From: Planctomycetota bacterium
Lineage (GTDB): Bacteria; Planctomycetota; UBA1135; GCA-002686595
Assembly (NCBI GenBank): GCA_013140785.1
Contig: JABFRZ010000247.1
Location: 1 to 6,150 of the forward strand
Length of the DNA: 6,150 nucleotides
Direction: 5' to 3'
Made by a program: the position numbers and the translations under genes. Under the pieces are notes generated by a model. It was not told the DNA's origin and ran no database searches. It saw nothing but the letters and a program-made list of their open reading frames with translations. Positions 1 through 6,138 of the stretch are shown one piece after another. Each line of letters starts with the position of its first letter. Within the stretch, counting starts at the first letter, position 1.

Positions 1-92
1 CATCGTGCTCGTGGGCAAGGATGACGCGCGCGCTGTCCCACACGGTGACCCAGCGCAACACGCGCGCGTCATCCTTGCCCACGAGCACGATG
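1..92. repeat. Perfect 32-bp inverted repeat with 28-nt loop at window edge
   Basis: Bases 1-32 are the exact reverse complement of bases 61-92, with 33-60 between them. The right arm encodes conserved peptidase sequence (reading IVLVGKDDAR on the minus strand) and the loop still reads as plausible peptidase (VLRWVTVWDS). The left arm then repeats the right arm backwards, so the protein becomes ARVILAHEHD. A coding arm copied in inverted orientation exactly at the end of the sequence is typical of a fold-back chimera or assembly end artefact. A real hairpin in the genome is possible but less likely. Confidence 0.9.
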
Positions 93-1207
93 CGATCGCC
101 GCCCCAGCCGCTCGAGATGTCGTTGGTGAACGCGAGGCTCATCAGACTCATCGGGTTGCTGAAGTCGGTGTTGTCGCGCGCGCCCGGCGGCGTGGTGATG
201 ATCCCGAGCGCGAGCTCGCCAAGCGTGTCTTCGCGCAGCACCTTCCAGCCGTCGTCGAGTCCCGCTGTGTCGAACGTGATGCGCCGCGGCTCGTCGATCT
301 CCCCTTCCTTCCAGTACTTGTCCGGGTGCAGGACTTGCTCGGTCGAGCGCGGTGGCCTCTCGAACGCCGTGCGGACGGCCGCGCCGTCGAGCGGCTTGGA
401 CGCAGCCGCGATCAACGAGGTCGTGCGCGCGAGAAACGCAGCCCCGCCCGAGTACACGGCCATCATCGGCTTCCACAGCCAATCGGGTGCGCCGGCCATC
501 GACGCGAGTTCGTTGACCTGCTTCTCGCTGAGCGCCGACATGTCGATCCCTCCCTTGCCCGACGTCATCGCTTCCACCATCCATTGCGTCATCACGGCGG
601 TACCCGCGCCCTCGACCACGGCTTGGAACGCCATCGTCGCGTCGGAGTCTGGGCCGACGCGCTCGAGCGTGGCGTCGATGCCGAACAACTGATCGTCGAG
701 CGCGTGATCGAGCTCGTGCGCGAGCGTGATCTTGGTCAGCGGGACGGGCAGCTTGTCCATCAGGCTGAACGAGTCGCTATCGGGGTCGTAGAAGCCACCG
801 ACTTGGCTCTCGAGCAGCGCGTAGGTCCGCGCGCGCAGGTCCATGTCGTGCGGCACGACCCCGAGCATCTTCGCGATCAGCTCGTCGGCCGCGCGCTTCT
901 CGGGTGTCTCGGTCTTGGCCTCGCGCAGCTTGATGTAGTCGAGTAGCTCGGCCTTGGTGCTGACCTTGACCGCGACCGGCCGCAGGAACTTCTCGCCGCG
1001 CAAGCGCTCGATGTCGGCCATGATCTCGCGGCTGACCTTCTCGAGCTCCGCCTGGGTCCACTTCGTCGCCGGCTCTTCCAGTGGCTCGCGCGCGTCTTGT
1101 GGCGCGGTGGTTTGGATCGCGGCATACGCACGCGCTTCTGGTCGAGGCGTCGCGCACGCGACCAGGCAAGAGAACGCGCCCAGCGCGAGGGTTTCGGTGG
1201 TCAGCAT
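1..1207 (-). CDS. Putative secreted lipoprotein zinc metallopeptidase (HExxH), 3' end missing
   Basis: The minus frame is open from ATG at 1207 to the window edge (402 codons). It probably encodes a membrane-anchored zinc protease acting outside the cytoplasm. Seen: a hydrophobic N-terminus with lipobox LVAC (Cys18); GGFYDP at 137-142; HELDH at 164-168 followed by ALDDQ, giving two His zinc ligands and the catalytic Glu165; VVEG at 197-200, whose Glu199 is the likely third zinc ligand; STEQVLHP at 288-295; and GWGGDR at 367-372. This motif order matches a family of uncharacterised bacterial HExxH peptidases that carry HELxHALQDQ and a later STEQ-LHP block; substrates are unknown. Start: ATG lies 14 nt from a GAGG, while an in-frame TTG at 1216 lies 5 nt from it and adds an Arg before the signal peptide, so 1216 is a real alternative. 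Only codons 1-392 look genuine; codons 393-402 read through a fold-back repeat, and some tens of C-terminal residues are probably missing. Confidence 0.8.
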   Translation of the reverse strand, partial: MLTTETLALGAFSCLVACATPRPEARAYAAIQTTAPQDAREPLEEPATKWTQAELEKVSREIMADIERLRGEKFLRPVAVKVSTKAELLDYIKLREAKTETPEKRAADELIAKMLGVVPHDMDLRARTYALLESQVGGFYDPDSDSFSLMDKLPVPLTKITLAHELDHALDDQLFGIDATLERVGPDSDATMAFQAVVEGAGTAVMTQWMVEAMTSGKGGIDMSALSEKQVNELASMAGAPDWLWKPMMAVYSGGAAFLARTTSLIAAASKPLDGAAVRTAFERPPRSTEQVLHPDKYWKEGEIDEPRRITFDTAGLDDGWKVLREDTLGELALGIITTPPGARDNTDFSNPMSLMSLAFTNDISSGWGGDRIVLVGKDDARVLRWVTVWDSARVILAHEHD

Positions 1208-1433
1208 GCGCGACAAGATAGCCTCGCACGATCCACAACTCGCGCTCGGTGCCCCCGTCGAGCCCGAGACCGAGGCAGTACCCCTCGCCGTAGATGCTCC
1301 GGAAAGTCCCTTGACGAATCGTCACGTTGCGCATAGCCGGCTTCGAATCGTGGCGGAGGTTCTTTGGCGATCCTCGGCTCGGTCCAATTCGCAGTTGCGC
1401 CGTCCATAACTCAGGGCGTCGGATATCTTGGCC

Positions 1434-1458
1434 CTTCGCGACGCGAAGTAATTTCGCG
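1434..1458. promoter_or_regulatory. Palindrome cluster, possible operator
   Basis: CTTCGCG (1434-1440), a single A, and CGCGAAG (1442-1448) form a perfect 15-bp palindrome. A third arm, TTCGCG (1453-1458), can pair with CGCGAA (1442-1447) instead. The cluster ends 41 nt before the ATG at 1500, a position suitable for a repressor site or a small leader hairpin of the FG-GAP gene. No binding protein can be named. Confidence 0.25.
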
Positions 1459-1486
1459 GTCGTTGGTCCTCCCGCTGCGAAGCACC

Positions 1487-1490
1487 AGGA
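1487..1490 (+). promoter_or_regulatory. Ribosome binding site of the FG-GAP gene
   Basis: AGGA ends 9 nt before the ATG at 1500. Together with the signal peptide that begins directly at this ATG, it fixes the start of the large gene. Confidence 0.5.
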
Positions 1491-1499
1491 TTCGACAAC

Positions 1500-4496
1500 A
1501 TGAGTTCTCTCTTGCTGCGAGCCGGGCGGCGCGCGCTCGTCTGCGCGCTCCTCGCGCTGGCCGTCCCGCCTGCCCTTGCACAGCTCCCGCGGAACCCGCA
1601 GGAACCGAGGAACCTGCTCTCGAACGGCGGTTTCGAGAACCCGGCGGTCCCGGCCAGCGCCGGCCAGAGGCTGGTATCCGCCGGCGCCTGGACCGCGGAA
1701 ACGGGCACGATCGAGCTACGGAATGGCCTGGGATCGCTGCCGGCCTTGGAGGGCAATCAGGTCCTGGGCCTCAACTCGCTAGCTCGCATTCGCCAGACCT
1801 GCACAACCAAGCCGCTCCAGAGCTATGCGCTGAGCTTCGCCTATTCACCGCTCTCGGAAGCGGCGCAGGTTTCTTTCGAGGTCTGGTACGCGGGGGTCCT
1901 GAAAGAAACCGTCGTCGTGCCTGGCGGGGGCCCCTCTGCCTGGGCCAGGAAGAGCTATCCGGTCGTCGGGATCGGCAATGACGACGCGCTGGAGCTCCGC
2001 TCCCTGGCAAGTAATACGGTCGGAGTGCTGATCGACGACTGCAGCCTGATCCCCTACTCGCCGTCATCGTCGGATCAGCTCCTGCGCAACGGCAACTTCG
2101 AGGAGGACCCGCGGCTCCCCGCCGGAGGCACGATCGAGAACCCGGTCTACGTCGGCTGGTCCACGGGGCGGCACTACGACATCCTCGCGCACGACCTCGG
2201 GCTCGCCGGCAACGGGTACGACGGCAAGAACGTGATCCATCTGCGCGAGAAGCGCGCCATCTACCAGCAGGTGTACGTGGTGCCCCTGCAGAGCTATCAA
2301 CTGACCTTCGCCTACTCGCCGAACCCCGGGGACGACCGGCAACGCAGCTTCACGGTGAGCTTCGGCGGGCAGCTCCTCGAGACGATCACGGTTCCGCTCG
2401 CACCCACGATCGCCTGGAGCGTGCGCACGTACTCGGTCTCGTCGGTCGCCCCGCTGGCGTCGGTAGAGTTCAAGGACCAGAGCGACGGCCCCGTCGGGTG
2501 CTTCCTCGACGCCGTGCGCCTGGTCGGCCCCGTGCCCGAGCCGGAGACCGCCGGACAGGTCTCCCGGCACTGGACCCTGTCGCGCGGGACGGCCATCCCG
2601 CTCAACCCGGAAGCGATGTTTGCGCGCGGCATGACCCCGCTCGGGGACCTCGACGGCGACGGCGTGAAGGACCTCGCCATCGGCTCGGTCGGAGACGACG
2701 ACGGCGCCGAGAACGCGGGCGCGGTCTGGATCGCCTTCCTGAACGCCAATCGCTCGGTGCGGGCGAGCCAGAAGATCAGCGAATCCCAGGGCGGCCTGGT
2801 GGCCGACCTGCAGAAGGACGACGGCTTCGGGCGCGCGCTCGCGAGCATCGGCGACCTGGACGGCGACGGCATCGTGGACCTCGCGGTGGGAGCGAACGAG
2901 GACGACACCGGAGCGCACAACGCCGGCGCTGTCTTCGTCCTGTTCCTGACGCGGCAAGGAACCGTTCGCGCCCAGCACAAGATCACGGCCTCCAGCGGCG
3001 ACAACCTCGACTACGTGCCGATCTTCGAGTCCAACTTCGGAGCCGCGCTCGCCGGGATGGGTGACGTCGATGGCGACGGGATTCCCGACATGGCAGTCGG
3101 CTCGCGCTACGGGGACTCGGTGCAAGTCTGCTTCATGCGACGCGACGGCACCGTGCGGGCCTCGAAGAACATCACCTATGGCCTGAACGGGTTCACCGAC
3201 ACGGTCACATCCGTCTCCGACTTCTTCGGGATGTCGTGCGCCAACATGGGCGACTTCGACCAGGACGGCGTGAACGACCTGCTGGTCGGCGCCTTCGGAC
3301 GGCGGGTCCATTTCATGGTCTACGTGGGCGGGCAGTACCTGATGCTCCTGAACCGCGACGGGACCGTGAAGCGCTGGTTCTACTACGGGTACGAGAACAT
3401 CAACTCGCGTACGCAGACGCTGGGCGTCAACTACAACTTGGGCACGTCGTGCGTGGGCCTCGGGGACGTGGACGGCGACGGCGTGCTCGACCTCGCCACG
3501 GGAGCCCAACGTGAGGGCGCGATCTCCGGCCTCGAGCGCGAGCAGAGCACGAACACGGGCGCGGTCTACGTCCTGCTGCTCAACGCGAACGGGACGATCA
3601 AGACTTGCCAGCGGCTCGGCGACCGGGCGGGCGGCTACAACGTCCGCATCAGCGACGGGGTTCGCTGGGGCGAGTCGCTGGCTTCCATCGGTGACTGGGA
3701 CGGCAACGGCGTGCTCGAGGTCGCGCTCGGCTCGCGCTTCGTTTCCGGCACCGGCGCCGTCTACTTCCTCGAGCTCCTCGGGCGCAGCCAGGACCTGCCG
3801 CGGGCGGACTTCTCGGGCGCGCCACTGACCGGCCAGGCCCCGCTCGCGGTGCAGTTCAGCGACCTCTCCAGCGGGCCGGTCTCGGAATGGTCCTGGGATT
3901 TCGGCGACGGGACGGGCTCCAGCACGCGCACCCCGAGCCACACCTACGCCGCGAGCGGCCTCTACACCGTGCGCCTCACCGTGCGCAGCTCCGCCGGCGC
4001 CAGCAACACGAAGACCCTCGCCGATCTGGTGAACGTCACGCCCGGCGGCCCAACGGGCGGGGTGGTCAAGCTGGGCTGCGGCGTGAATCCCGCGACGAGC
4101 TTCTCGATCCTCTCCGGCAGCCCGCGCATCGGCACGACCATCACCTTCGGCATCGACAACCCCTTCGGGACACAGGCGCCCGGTTCGATCCCGATCCTGG
4201 TGGCTTCGTGGACAGCCAGCACCAGGTTCCCGTGCGGCACGCTACAGCCCAACCGAGGCATGGCGGCACCGCGCACGAGCGGCGAGCTCTTGATCGCCAC
4301 TCCGCTGGCCTTCTCCCGCCGAGGGGCCGCCTGGATCGGGCCAGGCAACCCGGCTCCCGTCTCCTATGCGATCCCAAACAACGCGAGCTTCCTGGGCCGC
4401 ACCCTGTACGTGCAGGGCAGACTGCAGGACGGGTCGCCGGGCGCATTGATCCCGCTGTCTTTCGCAGACGGCTACGCGCTCACCTTCGGACCCTGA
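1500..4496 (+). CDS. Secreted FG-GAP repeat / PKD domain protein with DUF642-like N-terminus
   Basis: A 998-residue exported protein, complete from ATG to TGA. Residues 1-27 are a signal peptide (Arg-rich start, hydrophobic core, ALA|Q cleavage). Two related domains follow: 38-183 (opening NLLSNGGFE) and 192-343 (opening LLRNGNFE); both contain PLQSY-L-FAYSP and resemble the DUF642/galactose-binding fold. Residues about 372-760 hold six FG-GAP repeats with calcium-binding loops starting at D383, D452, D522, D585, D656 and D732 (pattern GDxDGDGxxDLAxG), as in integrin-alpha type beta-propellers. Residues 767-846 are a PKD domain (WSWDFGDG near 797, HTY at 814). Residues 857-998 form a C-terminal module with Cys860 and Cys912. 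The likely role is extracellular or surface carbohydrate or protein binding or adhesion; no catalytic motif is visible. The sixth FG-GAP loop is degenerate (Asn736, Glu740). The gene stands alone, divergent from the peptidase. The architecture is secure; the biological function is not. Confidence 0.95.
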   Translation: MSSLLLRAGRRALVCALLALAVPPALAQLPRNPQEPRNLLSNGGFENPAVPASAGQRLVSAGAWTAETGTIELRNGLGSLPALEGNQVLGLNSLARIRQTCTTKPLQSYALSFAYSPLSEAAQVSFEVWYAGVLKETVVVPGGGPSAWARKSYPVVGIGNDDALELRSLASNTVGVLIDDCSLIPYSPSSSDQLLRNGNFEEDPRLPAGGTIENPVYVGWSTGRHYDILAHDLGLAGNGYDGKNVIHLREKRAIYQQVYVVPLQSYQLTFAYSPNPGDDRQRSFTVSFGGQLLETITVPLAPTIAWSVRTYSVSSVAPLASVEFKDQSDGPVGCFLDAVRLVGPVPEPETAGQVSRHWTLSRGTAIPLNPEAMFARGMTPLGDLDGDGVKDLAIGSVGDDDGAENAGAVWIAFLNANRSVRASQKISESQGGLVADLQKDDGFGRALASIGDLDGDGIVDLAVGANEDDTGAHNAGAVFVLFLTRQGTVRAQHKITASSGDNLDYVPIFESNFGAALAGMGDVDGDGIPDMAVGSRYGDSVQVCFMRRDGTVRASKNITYGLNGFTDTVTSVSDFFGMSCANMGDFDQDGVNDLLVGAFGRRVHFMVYVGGQYLMLLNRDGTVKRWFYYGYENINSRTQTLGVNYNLGTSCVGLGDVDGDGVLDLATGAQREGAISGLEREQSTNTGAVYVLLLNANGTIKTCQRLGDRAGGYNVRISDGVRWGESLASIGDWDGNGVLEVALGSRFVSGTGAVYFLELLGRSQDLPRADFSGAPLTGQAPLAVQFSDLSSGPVSEWSWDFGDGTGSSTRTPSHTYAASGLYTVRLTVRSSAGASNTKTLADLVNVTPGGPTGGVVKLGCGVNPATSFSILSGSPRIGTTITFGIDNPFGTQAPGSIPILVASWTASTRFPCGTLQPNRGMAAPRTSGELLIATPLAFSRRGAAWIGPGNPAPVSYAIPNNASFLGRTLYVQGRLQDGSPGALIPLSFADGYALTFGP
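1611..2528 (+). repeat. Duplicated DUF642-like domain pair
   Basis: The coding sequence for residues 38-343 is an ancient tandem duplication. Copy one opens with LLSNGGFE and copy two with LLRNGNFE. Both have PLQSY followed by L-FAYSP (residues 105-117 and 262-274), then a strand reading VSFEVWYAG or VSFGGQ, and both end with an acidic segment containing a Cys (IDDCSL, GCFLDAVRL). DUF642 proteins in other organisms bind carbohydrate or cell-wall components; assignment here rests on the NGxFE opening and overall pattern. Confidence 0.6.
2613..3779 (+). repeat. Six FG-GAP repeats, predicted beta-propeller
   Basis: Six protein repeats, spaced 69, 70, 63, 71 and 76 residues between successive acidic loops. 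Most have the form FG-(A/S)LA-(S/G)-GD-D-DGDG--DLA-G, followed by a strand such as GAVYVLLLNANGTIK. Repeats 1-3 and 5 keep all the calcium ligands, repeat 4 has DFDQDG, and repeat 6 has DWDGNG. Six are visible where integrin-type propellers commonly have seven blades. Confidence 0.85.
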
Positions 4497-4553
4497 GCTC
4501 CGCCCGGGAACTCGGTGACGGTCATCCCGCTCTCGTCCGTCGCACCTCGGTGA

Positions 4554-4584
4554 CCCCCGGCGTCAGGGTAGTTGCCGCCGGGGG
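4554..4584 (+). terminator. GC-rich hairpin downstream of the FG-GAP gene
   Basis: CCCCCGGCG (4554-4562) and CGCCGGGGG (4576-4584) form a perfect 9-bp stem with a 13-nt loop, beginning 58 nt after the stop codon. No T-run follows, so this is a transcript-end hairpin candidate rather than a standard intrinsic terminator. Confidence 0.35.
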
Positions 4585-4651
4585 AGCTCCGGCTGGCGCG
4601 AGGAGCGGAGGGGGCGCACGTCGCTCATGCTCTCGATGCATCCTGTCCGGG

Positions 4652-4747
4652 ATGACGCTCGCCAACTTCGACTTCTTCTTCCAGCCGGGGATCGAGCCCG
4701 GCCGCATCGACGCGCTCGCAACCTGCAGCTTTCCCGTCGCGGCCTGA
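4652..4747 (+). pseudogene. istB: Fragment resembling IstB, the IS21-family transposition ATPase
   Basis: The 31-codon frame reads TLANFDFFFQPGIEPGRID then ALATCSF and stops at TGA soon after. This matches in style the N-terminal linker of IstB helper ATPases, where a (T)L-DFDFxFQPxI-----I-ELAT--F block precedes the Walker A motif. Nothing before it or after it in any frame continues the protein: no Walker A (GPPGxGKT) follows, and no IstA transposase is present. It is best read as a decayed scrap of an IS21-type insertion sequence. The ATG at 4652 corresponds to an internal position in IstB and is probably not a start. The match is from memory of the family, so a search is decisive. Confidence 0.5.
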
Positions 4748-4913
4748 TCATGAACGCGCACTCCGACTCCCAAAATGGTCGGCGGCCGGGCTTTCGGACA
4801 CCACCCGCGCGTCGCTGCCGATGATCCAGGTGTGGGCTAAGCGCCAACGATCTAGCTCGAGGTGCGCGAGCTGCATCGAGTTAGTCTCGGTCGGCCCGAG
4901 GGCGGAGACGCCC
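4748..4913. other. Intergenic debris between the convergent genes
   Basis: No gene is supported. Just past the orphan gene's stop, on its strand, AGGGCG (4914-4909), TCTC and CGCCCT (4904-4899) form a 6-bp hairpin that overlaps the stop codon; no T-run follows, so it is a weak terminator candidate. I found no clear terminal inverted repeats or target duplication for the IstB-like scrap. Confidence 0.4.
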
Positions 4914-5807
4914 TTACCGAGGCATGTTGGCACTGATGCGTTCGATCATGCCCCGAAGCACCGCTATCTCGCGTCTCATGTCCGTGAGCTGTTGAATAGC
5001 CTTCCCCGAATCCGCACCCACACCTTCCCCGGCGGGATCCAGTGGCAACTCTCTGGTCGGCTGATCGCCGCCACGCCAGCGTCCAAGCTCGCTTCCATAC
5101 CAAGCGTACGCGATACCCGCTGAGCCCTTGGGAAGCTTCAGTGATCGCTTCGGCGAGGGTGGGATATTCACGACAATGCCGCTCGGGGGTGGACCCGTGA
5201 TTCCACCTTCCCTGGTCCAATGGCTGAACAAATGGGTGTAGAACGGGTTAACGGACACAGAACCCCGTGCCGTCACCAACTGGTCCGCATGCTGGGTGAC
5301 TATGAGTCCCAAGCTGCCAATGGGATCCGGGGTCGCAGACTCCACGAAGCTGATGTTGTCCAGCGGCAAACGCGAATCGATATCCATGGCCCGCACGGAC
5401 CACGCTGCGTCGTCGTTCACGGGACCGCCAGCCTCATGATAAACGGCGATCGAGTCGAGTGGCTTTTCCGTCATCACGATGCGAGGCGCGTGCGTGTACC
5501 GCCAAGCAACGCGGAAGACGGGGTTTCCACCCTGGAACATCTCCCAGCGCGCGAACCTCCAGTAATACTCACTAGGAGGGCTCTTATCGAGCTTGAAAGG
5601 ACATACCTGCGGAAACGACTTCCAACCCGGTTGCACGGATTGCCAACTGGGTACCAGGAGGGCTGCCTCCTCAAGGTCGACAAAGCCCTGATAGGAGCCC
5701 TCCCCTGGTTCTGACACCCTGGCATACCGGGTGAAGTTCTTACCCAGCCGCCAACCCTGCCGGATATCTTCGGGGCTGATCGAATTGGTCTCAATCATGT
5801 CCGTCAT
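4914..5807 (-). CDS. Unrecognised 297-residue protein, Trp-rich, C-terminal coiled coil
   Basis: I do not recognise this protein. The start is ATG at 5807 because GGAGGG lies 9 nt upstream; the frame stays open further upstream but there passes through hairpin-rich non-coding sequence. A second in-frame ATG is at 5798. Stop is TAA at 4914-4916. There is no signal peptide and no membrane segment, so it is probably cytoplasmic. Ten Trp residues are spread along it (19, 55, 62, 83, 88, 102, 136, 197, 236, 244), with an aromatic cluster EYYWRFARWEMF at 80-91. A Pro/Gly-rich stretch (202-218) leads to a basic patch (220-227). Residues 267-293 form an amphipathic helix with L274, M277, I281, L284, I288 and I291 in 3-4 spacing, a short coiled coil suited to oligomerisation. 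No catalytic motif is visible. Codon third positions are less G/C-biased than in the neighbours, which fits recent acquisition or an orphan gene. It converges on the FG-GAP gene with IS-like debris between. Confidence 0.75.
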   Translation of the reverse strand: MTDMIETNSISPEDIRQGWRLGKNFTRYARVSEPGEGSYQGFVDLEEAALLVPSWQSVQPGWKSFPQVCPFKLDKSPPSEYYWRFARWEMFQGGNPVFRVAWRYTHAPRIVMTEKPLDSIAVYHEAGGPVNDDAAWSVRAMDIDSRLPLDNISFVESATPDPIGSLGLIVTQHADQLVTARGSVSVNPFYTHLFSHWTREGGITGPPPSGIVVNIPPSPKRSLKLPKGSAGIAYAWYGSELGRWRGGDQPTRELPLDPAGEGVGADSGKAIQQLTDMRREIAVLRGMIERISANMPR

Positions 5808-6038
5808 GATTCTTTTCCCTCCGCAGCTCTTAGTCACACCCTGGCGACGCCTGTTTCGGGCTCCACTGGGGTACGGTAGCCAGCGTAGTCGTACCCTCCA
5901 AGACAAATGCGCCAGTCGAGGACAAGATGCTCCACCTTTCGGGAAGCGCGATGCTGTCTGTGTCCGTGCCCGAGAGCGTCTCTGGGGCCCGCGGCCAATG
6001 CGTAGTCCTCCACGTAGGATGGCGGTAACCCCCACCTC
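5808..6038 (-). other. Upstream region of the orphan gene
   Basis: About 230 nt without a firm gene. A hairpin with 7-bp arms, GGGTACG (5869-5875) and CGTACCC (5890-5896), lies 60-90 nt before the orphan start. On the minus strand, a frame ending in TAA at 5830 reads smoothly as protein over its last 45 or so codons (for example ERWSILSSTGAFVLEG), but its only ATG lies inside the hairpin array, so it may be the tail of a degraded gene or chance. Confidence 0.4.
5817..5822 (-). promoter_or_regulatory. Ribosome binding site of the 297-residue gene
   Basis: GGAGGG on the minus strand ends 9 nt before the ATG at 5807. It is the best Shine-Dalgarno sequence in the window and decides the start against upstream in-frame codons. 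Confidence 0.65.
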
Positions 6039-6138
6039 CCGGGGGCTTCCGCCCCCGGAACGCCGCGCTGCGCTCGAGCTCCGCAGGGCTCCGCTCCGCG
6101 CGGCTCCCCCGACTGGGGAAGGGAGGACCCTTCCCCAG
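6039..6138. repeat. Array of three strong hairpins, possible dispersed repeat element
   Basis: Three perfect inverted repeats follow each other. The first is CCGGGGGC (6039-6046), loop TTCC, GCCCCCGG (6051-6058). The second is GCCGCGC (6062-6068) with GCGCGGC (6098-6104), enclosing repeated GCTCCGC units. The third is CTGGGGAAGGG (6113-6123), loop AGGA, CCCTTCCCCAG (6128-6138), an 11-bp stem. No T-run follows in either direction. Tightly packed hairpins of this kind suit a REP/MITE-like non-coding repeat or a structured RNA, and the position at the window edge would fit an assembly break in a multicopy sequence. Confidence 0.55.

Larger units (their letters stand above)
1208..1499. other. Divergent intergenic region
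   Basis: This gap separates the minus-strand peptidase from the plus-strand FG-GAP gene and must hold both promoters. I see no convincing -35/-10 pair; TTGACG at 1311-1316 has no good -10 partner 17 nt downstream. The half next to the FG-GAP gene has a palindrome cluster (listed separately). The half next to the peptidase contains an ATG at 1334 on the minus strand whose frame is strongly G/C at third codon positions up to about 1225, then runs into the peptidase gene out of frame (see findings). Confidence 0.6.

Noticed and set aside
5..946. Long plus-strand open frame of 313 codons opposite the peptidase
   Set aside because: It is rich in Arg, His, Ala and Val with no domain; the opposite strand carries a lipobox, HELDH, STEQ and GWGGDR in order.
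1311..1339. Sigma-70 type promoter with TTGACG
   Set aside because: At 17 nt spacing the -10 position reads TAGCCG, a poor match, and the host's promoter consensus is unknown.
2064..3941. Minus-strand open frame of 625 codons inside the FG-GAP gene
   Set aside because: It is an antisense shadow produced by high-GC codons; the plus frame has clear repeated domains, a signal peptide and a ribosome binding site.
3887..4747. Plus-strand frame of 286 codons overlapping the end of the FG-GAP gene
   Set aside because: The first part is Arg/His-rich shadow of PKD coding sequence; only the last 31 codons carry a meaningful IstB-like pattern, annotated on their own.
5220..5714. Plus-strand open frame of 164 codons opposite the orphan gene
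   Set aside because: It lacks a ribosome binding site at a suitable place and has no recognisable protein features; the minus frame has a strong start and a coiled-coil tail.
6039..6138. CRISPR array or tRNA gene
   Set aside because: There are no regularly spaced direct repeats with unique spacers and no cloverleaf with T-arm consensus; the signal is inverted repeats only.
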